64,000 bases of DNA, taken from Ruminococcus bovis (GTDB taxonomy: Bacteria > Bacillota > Clostridia > Oscillospirales > Acutalibacteraceae). Shown here piece after piece: positions 9,119-18,457 of the stretch. The notes beneath the pieces are model-generated. The model worked only from the letters and a program-made list of their open reading frames with translations. It was not told the origin of the DNA and did no database searches. A program made the position numbers and the translations under genes. Location of the stretch: the NCBI RefSeq assembly GCF_005601135.1, contig NZ_CP039381.1, positions 248,001-312,000 of the forward strand, in the 5' to 3' direction. The stretch's first letter is position 1, and the number at the start of each line of letters is the position of its first letter.

Positions 9119-11509
9119 ATGAATTTAAGAAAATCTTTATATAGAAAAGAAAAGAACTATGCACTAATGTCCTTTTTGCTGGGTATCTTATTTGCAAGTT
9201 TGTTTTTCATTCCAAATATGATAGCCGGTAATGGTTACTTTGTATTTTACGGTGACTTTAATGCTCAGCAAATCCCATTTTATCAGATGGTTCACGATTC
9301 TATTTTGAATGGTGATACAATGTGGAGCAATACAACAGACCTTGGTGCTAACCTTGTAGGTAGTTATAGTTTCTATCTACTTGGCAGTCCTTTCTTTTGG
9401 ATAACACTACTGTTCCCTTCAGGTGCAGTACCTTACCTTATGGGGCCTTTGCTAATTTTAAAAATTGCTTGTGCCTCACTTACATCATATCTTTTCTTAC
9501 AAAGATATGTAAAGAACAAATCTACTGCTGTATTTGGTGCTTTACTATATGCATTTAGTGGATTTAGTGTTTACAATGTATTTTTCAACCACTTTCATGA
9601 GGCAATACTGATTTTCCCACTTTTGCTATATTCTATTGATGAATATATGTATAAGAAAAGAAAAGGCATTGTTGCTTTAAGTGTATTTTTAGCTTGTACA
9701 ATGAACTACTATTTCTTTGTAGGTCAGGTTGTATTTGTTATTATTTATTGGGTACTTAGAATTTGTACAAAAACTTACCCTAAAATTAAATTTACAGAAT
9801 TACTGATATTAGCTTTTGAAGTTATTATAGGTTTCTTAATGACTGCTGTAATTCTTCTGCCATCTATTCTATCTGTTATTCAGAACAACAGATTATCGGA
9901 ATGGCCTAACGGTTGGAATGCAGTTGTATATGATACACCACAGAAGTATGTACACATTATTGAGTCATTCTTCTTCCCACCTGATATTGCAGCAAGACCT
10001 AACTTTACACCTGACAGTGGTGGTAACTGGGCAAGTATTGCAGGTTGGTTACCTCTTGTTGGTATGACAGGTGTTATAGGTTTCTTACAAACTAAAGAAA
10101 AGCATTGGTTAAATAAGTTAATTCCACTACTGATTGTAGTTGCACTTGTACCAATCTTTAATGCAGCTTTCCAAGGTTTTAATATGAATTACTATGCAAG
10201 ATGGTTCTATATGTTCGACCTTATCCTAGTTCTTGCAACAGTAATTTCTATGGAAAATGCTGAAGTTGACTGGCTAAAGGCTACAAGAATTTCTGCCGGT
10301 ATAACTGTTGTAATTCTTCTGCTTGTTGGTTTAATGCCTAATACAAGTGAAGTTGACAATAAAACAACTTTTGGACTTGAGAATTATTCTGAATGGTTAT
10401 GGATTTACGGTAGCATTGCAATTGTTTCTATGTGTGGATTTGTGTTTATTCTAAAAGCATTTGCTCACAACAGAAAAAAGATGATGAGAATGTTAGCCTT
10501 AGCTTTAGCATTAGTTGTTGCAGTATATGGCAACTACTTAGTATATTTAGGTGTATTACAATCTAACAAAGACTTTATCATTGACTATTCACTAAATGGT
10601 GGTAAAGACCTAAAGATTTATGACATTAAAAATGTTAGAAGTGACTTTTATGAATGTACAGACAACCTGGGAATGTACTGGCAGATACCTAACATTCAAG
10701 CATTTCAAAGCATAGTACCCGGTTCAATTATGGACTTCTACCCTACATTTGACAGTGCAAGAGATGTTGCATCAAGACCTGATACTGAGCTTTATGGTTT
10801 AAGAGGTTTACTGTCTGTTAAGTATTTATTTGACAATCCTAGTGATGATGAAAACTTTATTGATGAAGACGGCAACACTAAAATGCCGGGATTTAAATAT
10901 CTAGACACCGGAAACGGTGTTAACATTTATGAAAATCAATATTATGTACCTATGGGCTTTATGTACAATGACTTTATTTCAAGTAAAGAATTTAAGGATA
11001 TTCCTACAAACAACAGAGATAAAGCACTTATGAAAGCTATGGTGCTTTCCAAAAAACAAATGAAGAAATATTCATCCATTACAGGTTATAAAGAAAGTAA
11101 TGATGACTCTTCTTACACAAGTAGCAAAGCTGACAGTTTTACTTATAATGAAAGTTCATACAAGAAAGATTGTGAAAACAGAAAAAATCAAAGTTGTAAA
11201 AACTTTAAGTACATTAACAACGGTTTTACTGCTACAATAGATAATAAAGGCAAAGACAATTTAGTATTTTTCTCTGTACCATATGAAGATGGTTGGAGTG
11301 CTTATGTTAACGGTAAAGAAGTTAATATTGAAAAGGTAAATGTTAGCTTTATGGCTGTTAAAGTTGATGGAAATTCCACCAGTGAAATTAAGTTTACTTA
11401 CAAAACTCCGGGACTATCAGCCGGTTTTGCTATTACATTAATTTCAGGTGTTATTTACATAGGATATATAGGTTTCTTATATTATAGAAAGAGAAAAGTA
11501 AAAAAATAA
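9119..11509 (+). CDS. YfhO family multi-pass membrane protein (predicted GT-C type glycosyltransferase)
   Basis: A 796-residue protein with about 13 membrane helices and a large C-terminal extracytoplasmic domain (about 480-765) ending in one more helix. YfhO proteins are linked to lipoteichoic or wall teichoic acid glycosylation in Bacillus and Listeria. The early GDFNAQQIPFY and FSGFSVYNVFFNHFHEA segments are typical of the family and include acidic and His residues facing outward. The start at 9119 is 14 bases after AGGAG. A nearer ATG at 9109 opens only an 11-codon ORF that overlaps this start, a possible translational brake. First gene of a surface-polymer cluster. Confidence 0.88.
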   Translation: MNLRKSLYRKEKNYALMSFLLGILFASLFFIPNMIAGNGYFVFYGDFNAQQIPFYQMVHDSILNGDTMWSNTTDLGANLVGSYSFYLLGSPFFWITLLFPSGAVPYLMGPLLILKIACASLTSYLFLQRYVKNKSTAVFGALLYAFSGFSVYNVFFNHFHEAILIFPLLLYSIDEYMYKKRKGIVALSVFLACTMNYYFFVGQVVFVIIYWVLRICTKTYPKIKFTELLILAFEVIIGFLMTAVILLPSILSVIQNNRLSEWPNGWNAVVYDTPQKYVHIIESFFFPPDIAARPNFTPDSGGNWASIAGWLPLVGMTGVIGFLQTKEKHWLNKLIPLLIVVALVPIFNAAFQGFNMNYYARWFYMFDLILVLATVISMENAEVDWLKATRISAGITVVILLLVGLMPNTSEVDNKTTFGLENYSEWLWIYGSIAIVSMCGFVFILKAFAHNRKKMMRMLALALALVVAVYGNYLVYLGVLQSNKDFIIDYSLNGGKDLKIYDIKNVRSDFYECTDNLGMYWQIPNIQAFQSIVPGSIMDFYPTFDSARDVASRPDTELYGLRGLLSVKYLFDNPSDDENFIDEDGNTKMPGFKYLDTGNGVNIYENQYYVPMGFMYNDFISSKEFKDIPTNNRDKALMKAMVLSKKQMKKYSSITGYKESNDDSSYTSSKADSFTYNESSYKKDCENRKNQSCKNFKYINNGFTATIDNKGKDNLVFFSVPYEDGWSAYVNGKEVNIEKVNVSFMAVKVDGNSTSEIKFTYKTPGLSAGFAITLISGVIYIGYIGFLYYRKRKVKK

Positions 11510-11524
11510 TTTGGAGGTAATCGT

Positions 11525-12892
11525 ATGTATTTTGGTAAAAACATTTTAAAATATAAAGAGGACATTCTAAAGGACTTAAAGACTTTAATTTCTTTCCAAT
11601 CTATTTCAGGTGAAAATCAGGGAGATTGTGAACAGGCACTTAACTTTATTCTTGATAAAGCTAAGGAATTTGGTCTTGATTCTAAGAATATTGAAAATAT
11701 TGCCGGTCATGCACAGCTTGGCAACAGTGGTGACTTATGTGGTGTACTTACTCACCTTGATGTTGTACCTGCAGGTAACAACTGGGATTCACTACCATTT
11801 GAATTAACAAGAAAAGACGGCAGACTATACGGCAGAGGTGTTGCTGATGATAAAGGTGCTGCACTTATTACTCTTTACTGCTTAAAGGCACTTAAGGATG
11901 CCGGTGTTGAAGGTAAAAACACCTTGAGAGCTATTTACGGTACTGATGAAGAAAAAGGTATGAAAGATATGGAAACATATTTTGAAAACGAGAAAATGCC
12001 TGAATATAGCTTTACACCTGACAGTGACTATGGTATTTGTCAATGTGAAAAGGGTATCCTACAACTGGAGATTACTGCTGAAACTAATGACGGTACAACA
12101 CTTAATGAATTTCATGCCGGTAAGGCAGTAAACATTGTTCCTGATACTGCTTACGCTATGGTTGACTGTAGTGAATATGACGACCACAACCTAGTAAGAT
12201 TTGCAGATGCTATGGACTGTGACTTTGACTTCCACTACACAATTGACGGTGTTATGATTATTTCTCACGGTAGAGCAAGTCATGCTTGTGTACCTAACAA
12301 AGGTAAAAATGCTGCTACTGCACTTGTGGAACTACTTGCATCTAACTTTAACTATGTTCAGTTAGGTTCACTATGTTCATTCATCAATTCATCAATCGGT
12401 CTTGAAACTAACGGTAATTCCCTAGGCATCAAAATGAGAGACAGTATTTCCGGTGAATTAACAGTAAATGTTGGTTCAATTCAAATTGATGATAAATCAG
12501 CTAAAGCTAAGATTGATGTTCGTTATCCTGTTACAATGGATGGCAATGTTATTCTGTATAGAATTAAGAAAATTGCAAGTAAAGACAATCTTCATGTTAA
12601 GGTACTTAGCCACCTAAAGCCACTTAATATGGACGAAAATGCTCCTATTATCTCACTGCTAAAGTCAGCTTACAGTGAAGTTATGGGTGAAGAACCTGAG
12701 CTATATTCTACAGGTGGTGGAACATATGCAAGAATGTTAGACAACAAGGGTGTTGCCTTTGGTCCTGTATTTAAGGATGACACAAGCAATATGCACAATG
12801 CTAACGAAAGTCTTGATGAAGAAAAGTTCTTTAAACATGCAGAAATTTGCTTAGAGGCTATGTACAGACTTTACACAGGCAACTTTGACTGA
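11525..12892 (+). CDS. pepV: M20 family dipeptidase, PepV/Sapep type
   Basis: A 455-residue Zn- or Mn-dependent dipeptidase acting on unsubstituted dipeptides in the cytoplasm. The metal and catalytic residues are visible: H77 and D79 in [11 protein letters not shown]109 in [11 protein letters not shown], and E142-E143 in YGTDEEKG. A lid domain is inserted between the halves of the catalytic domain, and the ending STGGGTYAR...HNANE carries the last His ligand. GGAGG lies ahead of the ATG. It sits between the YfhO-like and a membrane protein gene with short gaps, so it is probably co-transcribed, although a metabolic link to polymer synthesis is not obvious. Confidence 0.92.
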   Translation: MYFGKNILKYKEDILKDLKTLISFQSISGENQGDCEQALNFILDKAKEFGLDSKNIENIAGHAQLGNSGDLCGVLTHLDVVPAGNNWDSLPFELTRKDGRLYGRGVADDKGAALITLYCLKALKDAGVEGKNTLRAIYGTDEEKGMKDMETYFENEKMPEYSFTPDSDYGICQCEKGILQLEITAETNDGTTLNEFHAGKAVNIVPDTAYAMVDCSEYDDHNLVRFADAMDCDFDFHYTIDGVMIISHGRASHACVPNKGKNAATALVELLASNFNYVQLGSLCSFINSSIGLETNGNSLGIKMRDSISGELTVNVGSIQIDDKSAKAKIDVRYPVTMDGNVILYRIKKIASKDNLHVKVLSHLKPLNMDENAPIISLLKSAYSEVMGEEPELYSTGGGTYARMLDNKGVAFGPVFKDDTSNMHNANESLDEEKFFKHAEICLEAMYRLYTGNFD

Positions 12893-12899
12893 GGAAATT

Positions 12900-13655
12900 A
12901 TGAACATTGAACAAACAATTAAGAAACAGTCACTTGCCTTACTTGCCAAGGATAATTGGGGCAATGCTATCGGAGGTTTCCTGATAGCTGTCCTCCCTAC
13001 TGTTCTGCTAATGATACTTGATGAAGTTATCTACAACATAATAAACTTATTTGTAAATACAAACACTCTGTTTTATCAAGGGGTACTGTCATTTATTTCT
13101 CTTGCACTTGTGGTTGTGTGGTTGTTTTCCACACCTATATTTACAGGATATTTTAGAATGTGTTACCTAATTTCTAAAAATCAAGACTACTCATTAAAGG
13201 ATATTTTTTACTACTTTAACAAAGAAAAGTACAACAAATGTCTTAGCTTAAACCTAAACATTATGATAAGAATTTTAGGTTATTTTATGATTTTTACTGT
13301 TCCAGCCTTGATTTTTTCCGTATTTTTTGCTATAACATCATATGTTGCACTTCTTGCATTTGCTATTACTTTAACAGTAATGGCTTTTGTTGCAACAATT
13401 TTTGTGTGTATTAAATATACAATAGTACCTTGTATTTATTTTGAAGATGAAAGCATAAGCAATGAAGAAATTATAAAATTGGGATTAAACTTTATTTCTG
13501 ATAAATTAAATGATTGTAGAAAAATTTTACTTTCTTTTCTACCATATATTTTACTTTGCTTTTTTATTGTACCACTTGTTTTCGTTGTACCTTATATTAC
13601 AGTTGCGTTTATGAATAACGGAAAGTGGATTGCAAGTTTGTATATTCAAGAATAA
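12900..13655 (+). CDS. Multi-pass membrane protein, DUF975-like
   Basis: A 251-residue protein with about six hydrophobic helices. The N-terminal NIEQTIKKQSLALLAKDNWGNAIGGFL resembles the entry region of DUF975-like proteins (a family call of low certainty). The ATG at 12900 is chosen over a TTG at 12885 because GAGGA lies 5 bases upstream of it; the pepV stop overlaps that site. No catalytic motif is visible. It probably belongs to the same transcript as its neighbours. Confidence 0.65.
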   Translation: MNIEQTIKKQSLALLAKDNWGNAIGGFLIAVLPTVLLMILDEVIYNIINLFVNTNTLFYQGVLSFISLALVVVWLFSTPIFTGYFRMCYLISKNQDYSLKDIFYYFNKEKYNKCLSLNLNIMIRILGYFMIFTVPALIFSVFFAITSYVALLAFAITLTVMAFVATIFVCIKYTIVPCIYFEDESISNEEIIKLGLNFISDKLNDCRKILLSFLPYILLCFFIVPLVFVVPYITVAFMNNGKWIASLYIQE

Positions 13656-13678
13656 GGGTTTATTGAAAGGGTAGGATT

Positions 13679-14740
13679 ATGACTGTATCAATTTGTATGA
13701 TTGCACTTAACGAAGGTGCAGTTCTTAATGGTCTTTTTAGGGATATATCAAATCAAGATTATCCTCATAATCAAATTGAAGTTGTACTTGTTGATTCTTT
13801 TTCTAAGGACAACACACTTGAAATGATGAATGATTTTAAGAATTCCGATTATGGCTTTATGGATGTTAAGATTGTTCAGAACAATAGAGGTAATCAGGCT
13901 TCCAGTTGGAATGAGGCTTTAAAGGTAGCTACCGGTGATATTATTATCAGAGTAGATGCTCATGCAAGTATTCCAAGAAACTTTATCACTAAAAATGTTA
14001 TGCACCTTGAAGAAGGTGAAAATGTTACCGGTGGTGGCAGACCTAACATTGTACTTGGTGAGTCACCTTGGAAACAGACACTTCTTGCAGCAGAAGAATC
14101 ACTTTTCGGTTCATCTATTGCTTCCTACAGAAGAAGACCTGTTCAAAAAGAATATGTTGACAGTATGTTTCATGCTGCTTATAAGAGAGAGGTTTTCGCC
14201 AAAGTCGGTGGATTTAACGAGGACTTAGGCAGAACTGAGGATAACGAAATGCACTATCGCATTAGAAAAGCCGGTTACAAGTTATGTTGTTGTCCTGATA
14301 TTATCTCTTATCAAATGACAAGAAACACCCTGCCTAATATGATTAAGCAAAAGTATGGTAACGGTTATTGGATTGGCTTAACACTTGGTGTATGCAAGGA
14401 ATGTTTAAGCTACTTCCACTTTGTACCGTTTGTATTTGTTATGGCTTTGCTGGGAAGCATAATTTTCTCTTGCTTTGGAATTCATATTTTCCTAATACTA
14501 CTTGGTATAGCTTATGGTATGTTTGACCTTGTAAATACAGTATCCTGTTGTATTGTAAGGAAATTTTATCCTCAGTTTGTACTTTTGCCACTAATTTTTC
14601 CTTTACTTCACATAACCTACGGTATAGGTACAGTTGTGGGACTTATAAAACTCCCATTCTGGAAAAAAAGTTTAAATGACAGCTCTAAGAAACAGATTGA
14701 AGAAGTAAAAGAAAAGATTATTAGCAACACTAAAAGATGA
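13679..14740 (+). CDS. Family 2 glycosyltransferase with C-terminal membrane helices (ExoA-like)
   Basis: Transfers a sugar from a nucleotide donor to a lipid-linked acceptor at the inner membrane face. The 353-residue protein has a GT-A domain: N-terminal SICMIALNEG, VDSFSKDNT, the metal-binding DAHA at about residues 96-99, and an acidic TEDNEMHYRIRKAGY base region near 190-205. Two or three membrane helices (about 245-315) follow, with a Lys-rich cytoplasmic tail. Layout and motifs recall ExoA of succinoglycan synthesis. Position ahead of licD and tarIJ points to a surface polymer; the sugar is unknown. Confidence 0.88.
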   Translation: MTVSICMIALNEGAVLNGLFRDISNQDYPHNQIEVVLVDSFSKDNTLEMMNDFKNSDYGFMDVKIVQNNRGNQASSWNEALKVATGDIIIRVDAHASIPRNFITKNVMHLEEGENVTGGGRPNIVLGESPWKQTLLAAEESLFGSSIASYRRRPVQKEYVDSMFHAAYKREVFAKVGGFNEDLGRTEDNEMHYRIRKAGYKLCCCPDIISYQMTRNTLPNMIKQKYGNGYWIGLTLGVCKECLSYFHFVPFVFVMALLGSIIFSCFGIHIFLILLGIAYGMFDLVNTVSCCIVRKFYPQFVLLPLIFPLLHITYGIGTVVGLIKLPFWKKSLNDSSKKQIEEVKEKIISNTKR

Positions 14741-14755
14741 TAGGTGGATAAGGAT

Positions 14756-15616
14756 ATGTCACAGCCAATAAAACTTTCAAAGGAAACAATAAGGGAACTT
14801 CAACTAAAGGAACTTGAGTCCTTGAGAGTATTTAAAGAATTTTGTCAGAAAAACAACCTACTGTTTTATTTTTGTGGTGGTTGTTGTATCGGAACACTTA
14901 GGCATCAAGGTTTTATCCCTTGGGATGATGATGTTGATGTATTTATGCCAAGACAAGATTATGAAATTCTCTTAAAAGAATGGCCAAAGCAAGTTGGCAA
15001 TGCCGGTAGATACAGACTACTTAAAACTGATGTAAATTCAACATTTACAGGAAATATTTTTGCTACATTTGTTGATACAAAATATACTTGTGTTAAAGAA
15101 AATCAAGAAAATATTGATGTGCCACATGGTTTGGTAATGGATATTATGCCACTGGATGGTTGTCCTGACGGTAAGTTTAAGAGATATATGCAGTTGTTCC
15201 ACTGCTTACTCTACTCCCTATTTATGAGTGAAGTTGTACCGGAAAAGCATGGTGGTGCAGTTGCATTCTTTAGTAAAATTCTTCTTGGTATCTTTAGAGG
15301 CAGAAAAATTCGCACAAAAATTTGGAAACATTGTGAGAAAAAGATGACTGCCTACCCTATTGAAGAATGTACATATATTACAGAACTTTGTGCCGGTCCA
15401 CATTATATGATGAATAAGTATCCAAAAGAATGTTTTGAAAGTGCAATTTTTGAACCATTTGAAGGTGAACTTTTCCCTATTCCTGTTGGATATGACACCT
15501 ACTTAAAAATAGCTTTTGGCGACTATATGGAGCTACCTCCTGAGGATAAGCAAGTGCCTCATCATGACCTAGTTGCACTGGATTTAAATAAATCTTGCCT
15601 AAATATGCCTAAATAA
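14756..15616 (+). CDS. LicD family phosphotransferase
   Basis: LicD proteins move phosphocholine or another phospho-polyol from a CDP donor to a surface glycan. The 286-residue protein carries the family core: a helix ELQLKELESLRVFKEFCQKN, FCGGCCIGTLRHQGFIPWDDDVDVFMPR (Asp triad), and EFMEL-like GDYMELPPEDK at the end. The ATG at 14756 with AGGTGG 8 bases upstream is preferred to a GTG at 14744. CDP-ribitol made by the next two genes is a plausible donor, so ribitol-phosphate transfer is as likely as phosphocholine transfer (inference). Confidence 0.9.
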   Translation: MSQPIKLSKETIRELQLKELESLRVFKEFCQKNNLLFYFCGGCCIGTLRHQGFIPWDDDVDVFMPRQDYEILLKEWPKQVGNAGRYRLLKTDVNSTFTGNIFATFVDTKYTCVKENQENIDVPHGLVMDIMPLDGCPDGKFKRYMQLFHCLLYSLFMSEVVPEKHGGAVAFFSKILLGIFRGRKIRTKIWKHCEKKMTAYPIEECTYITELCAGPHYMMNKYPKECFESAIFEPFEGELFPIPVGYDTYLKIAFGDYMELPPEDKQVPHHDLVALDLNKSCLNMPK

Positions 15617-15645
15617 TTGAAATATTTTATCGGATGTGTTATAAT
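15617..15645 (+). promoter_or_regulatory. Promoter for tarI-tarJ
   Basis: TTGAAA and TATAAT with a 17-base spacer, starting one base after the licD stop. The -10 box lies in the left arm and loop of the hairpin at 15629-15669, so a terminator for licD and a promoter for tarI share the same bases. Confidence 0.75.
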
Positions 15646-15674
15646 ATCGTAGTTAATAACACATTCGATTTTTT
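15629..15674 (+). terminator. Terminator after licD
   Basis: ATCGGATGTGTTAT at 15629-15642 pairs with ATAACACATTCGAT at 15656-15669 (one G-U pair) and is followed by a T run. Transcripts from the promoter inside it would carry only the right arm. Confidence 0.75.
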
Positions 15675-15692
15675 ATTGAAAGAGGTTTTACT

Positions 15693-16427
15693 ATGGTATT
15701 CGGAGCAATTCTCGCCGGTGGCAGTGGTACAAGAATGCATATTAGCAATATGCCAAAGCAGTTTTTGCCACTAGACGAAAAGCCAATTATTATTCATACA
15801 CTTGAAAAATTATTAATGTGTACCAAAATTGATGTTATATATATTGGTGTAAATCCGGCTTGGTTAGGATATATGTCTGACCTACTAGAAAAATATGAAC
15901 TTGACTTTGAAGACAAAATCAAGCTAGTACCCGGTGGTAAAAATAGAAACGATACTATTTTTAACATTATTAACGATATTGAAAAGACTTACGGTGAAAG
16001 TGAGGACAACATTATTGTTACTCATGATGCAGTAAGACCTTTCGTTACACTAAGAATTCTTGATGAAAATATTGAAAATGCTATGACTTACGGTGCTTGT
16101 GATACTGTTGTTCCTGCAGTTGATACTATTGTTGTTTCTCAGGATGCTCAGCAGATTGACTCTATTCCTGACAGATCAATGATGTATCAAGGTCAAACAC
16201 CACAGACATTTAAGATTAATATTCTTAAGGAACTATACAGTCAGCTTAAGCCATCTGAAAAGAACATTCTAACTGATGCTTGTAAGATTTGTGTTATGAA
16301 GGGTGCACCTGTTAAGCTAGTAAAGGGTAACTCATCTAACATTAAGATTACAACAATCAGCGACTACAAAATCGCTCAGTTCCTTGTTGGTGGCAATGTT
16401 GTTGAGTTGGAGGAAAACGACAGGTGA
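15693..16427 (+). CDS. tarI: Ribitol-5-phosphate cytidylyltransferase (TarI-like; IspD family)
   Basis: Makes CDP-ribitol from CTP and ribitol-5-phosphate, a precursor of ribitol teichoic acids or a LicD donor. The 244-residue protein has the nucleotide-binding AILAGGSGTRM at 5-15 and PKQFLPL at 21-27, and THDAVRPF in the middle. The IspD fold also fits MEP cytidylyltransferase, but the directly coupled TarJ-type reductase, with a 4-base GTGA overlap, argues strongly for TarI. The ATG has GAAAGAGG upstream. Confidence 0.88.
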   Translation: MVFGAILAGGSGTRMHISNMPKQFLPLDEKPIIIHTLEKLLMCTKIDVIYIGVNPAWLGYMSDLLEKYELDFEDKIKLVPGGKNRNDTIFNIINDIEKTYGESEDNIIVTHDAVRPFVTLRILDENIENAMTYGACDTVVPAVDTIVVSQDAQQIDSIPDRSMMYQGQTPQTFKINILKELYSQLKPSEKNILTDACKICVMKGAPVKLVKGNSSNIKITTISDYKIAQFLVGGNVVELEENDR

Positions 16428-17449
16428 TTAACTATATTTATCAGCTTACTTCTCCACAGTTCTTTTCTGTTAAGTATGAAGATATTGACATAAACAAGAA
16501 AGTAATTATCCGACCTAGATATATGTCAATTTGTCGTGCAGACCAAAGATATTATCAAGGTAATCGTGATATTAAAGTATTAAATGAGAAACTTCCTATG
16601 GCACTTATTCACGAATGTTGTGGTGAAGTTATTATAGATAAAACCGGTCACTTTAAGCCGGGTCAGCAGGTTGTTATGATTCCTAATCAACCGGCTAATA
16701 CTGACAATGCAGATAATTCCTTTATATACGAAAACTACAGACCTGACAGCAAGTTTCTAAGTTCAGGTGCTGATGGTTTTATGAGAGAATTTGTTGATAT
16801 TGACCCTGACAGAGTTATACCTTTTAACAATATTCCACTTTCTACTGCTGCAATTACAGAATTTGTTTCTGTTGCTTGTCATGCAGTTGCAAGAATGAAA
16901 AAGGTTGCTCATGAAAGACAAGATGCCTTTGGTGTATGGGGTGACGGTGCTTTATCTTATGTTATTGCAACAGTACTTAGAGCAGAATACCCTAAGGCTA
17001 AAATTTATGTTATCGGTAAAAACCAAAGAAAGTTAAGCAGATTTTCCTTCGTAACAAAAACATTTTTAACATACAATATTCCAAAAGACCTACACATTGA
17101 CCATGCATTTGAATGTGTTGGTGGTGAAGGTGCTTTGGATGCTATTAACGATATGATTGACTACACTTCCCCACAAGGTACACTACTACTTATGGGTGTA
17201 TCGGAAAATATGGTGGCTATCAACACTAGAATGGTACTTGAAAAAGGCTTTACTATGGTTGGTTGTTCAAGAAGTGGCAGAGTGGATTTTGAAAAGGCTA
17301 TTTCTTTAATGGAAACTCAGAGAATTAAGAGAAGACTATCTTCTATTATTTATGAGGATGCACCTGTTAGAAACTTTGACGATATGCACAGAGCCTTTGC
17401 TGCTGACTTAAATACACCTTTTAAAACAGTTTTTGAATGGAAAGTATAA
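16424..17449 (+). CDS. tarJ: Ribulose-5-phosphate reductase TarJ-like (zinc-dependent MDR)
   Basis: Reduces ribulose-5-phosphate to ribitol-5-phosphate with NADPH, the substrate for TarI. The 341-residue medium-chain dehydrogenase has catalytic zinc ligands C37, H63 and E64 (SICRADQRYYQG and LIHECCGEV). A degenerate Rossmann region follows near 165-185 (FGVWGDGALSYV). Translation starts at GTG 16424 inside the tarI stop, with GGAGG 9 bases upstream. The tight tarI-tarJ pairing defines the pathway. Confidence 0.9.
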   Translation: MINYIYQLTSPQFFSVKYEDIDINKKVIIRPRYMSICRADQRYYQGNRDIKVLNEKLPMALIHECCGEVIIDKTGHFKPGQQVVMIPNQPANTDNADNSFIYENYRPDSKFLSSGADGFMREFVDIDPDRVIPFNNIPLSTAAITEFVSVACHAVARMKKVAHERQDAFGVWGDGALSYVIATVLRAEYPKAKIYVIGKNQRKLSRFSFVTKTFLTYNIPKDLHIDHAFECVGGEGALDAINDMIDYTSPQGTLLLMGVSENMVAINTRMVLEKGFTMVGCSRSGRVDFEKAISLMETQRIKRRLSSIIYEDAPVRNFDDMHRAFAADLNTPFKTVFEWKV

Positions 17450-17456
17450 ATTTATT

Positions 17457-18194
17457 ATGGACAGATTTATAATTGATAACTGGACACAAGAGGACTATAA
17501 CAGCCTGATTCTTTATCTAAAGAGTCAGGCTGACTTAAAATACAGAGATTTTCACAGTAAGCTTATACCTAATTGTGACAAAGAATATTTTATTGGTATA
17601 AGAGTACCTGTAATGAGAAAGCTGGGTAAAGCTATTGCAAAAGGCAACCCTAGAAGTTTTCTTAAGGTTTGTGGAAATAAATATTATGAGGAAAGTATGC
17701 TTTATGGCATTGTAACTTGTAGTATTAAAACAGAAAGTTTCTCTGACTTTTCCTCATTGATGGAGTCTTTTGTGAAAAGAATGAACAACTGGGCATTGTG
17801 TGACAGTTGTAAATTTACTGAATTAAAGAAATATAAGGAAGAATATTTTTCTTATATAGAAAAATATTTAAACAGTGATAACCCTTGGGAAATTCGCTAT
17901 GGCATTATTACAATGTTTGAATACAAGGAAGATAAAAAGTATTTAGATGATATTTTAGTTCGTTTAAAGAATATTAATTATGACCATTACTATGTAAAAA
18001 TGGCTAAGGCATGGCTTACTGCTGAGCTTTTTGCTTTTCATAAAGATGAAGTTTTTAATTTTCTTAAAAAGAATTATTATGACAAAGAAACTTTCTTAAT
18101 GACTTGCTCCAAAATCAGAGATAGCAGAAGGGTATCTGATAAGGATAAGGAAGAAATTAAGGAATTTAAGAAAGTTAGTCTTGACAAACTGTAA
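17457..18194 (+). CDS. DNA alkylation repair enzyme, AlkD-like
   Basis: AlkD-type glycosylases are made of HEAT-like helical repeats and excise bulky or positively charged alkylated bases. The 245-residue, all-helical protein carries the expected HSKLIPNCDKEYFIGIRVPVMRKLGK N-terminus, an AWLTAELF helix and the closing CSKIRDSRRVSDKDK segment. The ATG at 17457 is used; an in-frame TTG at 17433 overlaps tarJ and has no better ribosome binding site. The last codons overlap the -35 box of the ribU promoter. It lies 7 bases after tarJ, so it is probably transcribed with it. Confidence 0.85.
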   Translation: MDRFIIDNWTQEDYNSLILYLKSQADLKYRDFHSKLIPNCDKEYFIGIRVPVMRKLGKAIAKGNPRSFLKVCGNKYYEESMLYGIVTCSIKTESFSDFSSLMESFVKRMNNWALCDSCKFTELKKYKEEYFSYIEKYLNSDNPWEIRYGIITMFEYKEDKKYLDDILVRLKNINYDHYYVKMAKAWLTAELFAFHKDEVFNFLKKNYYDKETFLMTCSKIRDSRRVSDKDKEEIKEFKKVSLDKL

Positions 18195-18208
18195 CATAGT
18201 GTTATAAT
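18181..18208 (+). promoter_or_regulatory. Promoter for the FMN riboswitch-ribU unit
   Basis: Consensus TTGACA and TATAAT with a 16-base spacer. The -35 box overlaps the end of the AlkD-like gene. Confidence 0.85.
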
Positions 18209-18227
18209 AAAGTTAAACAGAATAGTT

Positions 18228-18337
18228 GTCTTCGGGGCGGGGTGTAATTCCCCACCGGTGGTAAAGTCCACGAGCCATTATGGTTGAATTGGTGAAATTC
18301 CAATACCGACGGTTATAGTCCGGATGAAAGAGGATGA
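18228..18337 (+). ncRNA. FMN riboswitch (RFN element)
   Basis: The conserved blocks of the RFN aptamer are all present in order: TCTTCGGGGC, GGGTG-AATTCCCCACCGG, GGTAAAGTCCACGAGCC, GGTGAAATTCC, ACCGACGGTTATAGTCCGGATG and AAGAGGATG. FMN binding turns off downstream transcription through the terminator at 18381. The target is ribU, the riboflavin transporter subunit, which is the expected regulon member. Confidence 0.97.
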
Positions 18338-18380
18338 TTTTTTTGCGTACCACTGGTGCGTGTTGTTAATATGCTCTTTG

Positions 18381-18406
18381 CCCCACAATTTTTATTGTGG
18401 GGTTTT
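18381..18406 (+). terminator. Expression-platform terminator of the FMN riboswitch
   Basis: CCCCACAAT at 18381-18389 pairs with ATTGTGGGG at 18394-18402, then TTTT. Attenuation of ribU is the likely mechanism. Confidence 0.88.
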
Positions 18407-18457
18407 CTTATTATATGACGACTAACTGTAATATTATTTATTGGGAGGTCATTATAT

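Noticed and set aside
15693..16427. IspD of the MEP isoprenoid pathway
   Set aside because: The family fits, but the overlapping TarJ-type reductase and neighbouring LicD favour CDP-ribitol synthesis.
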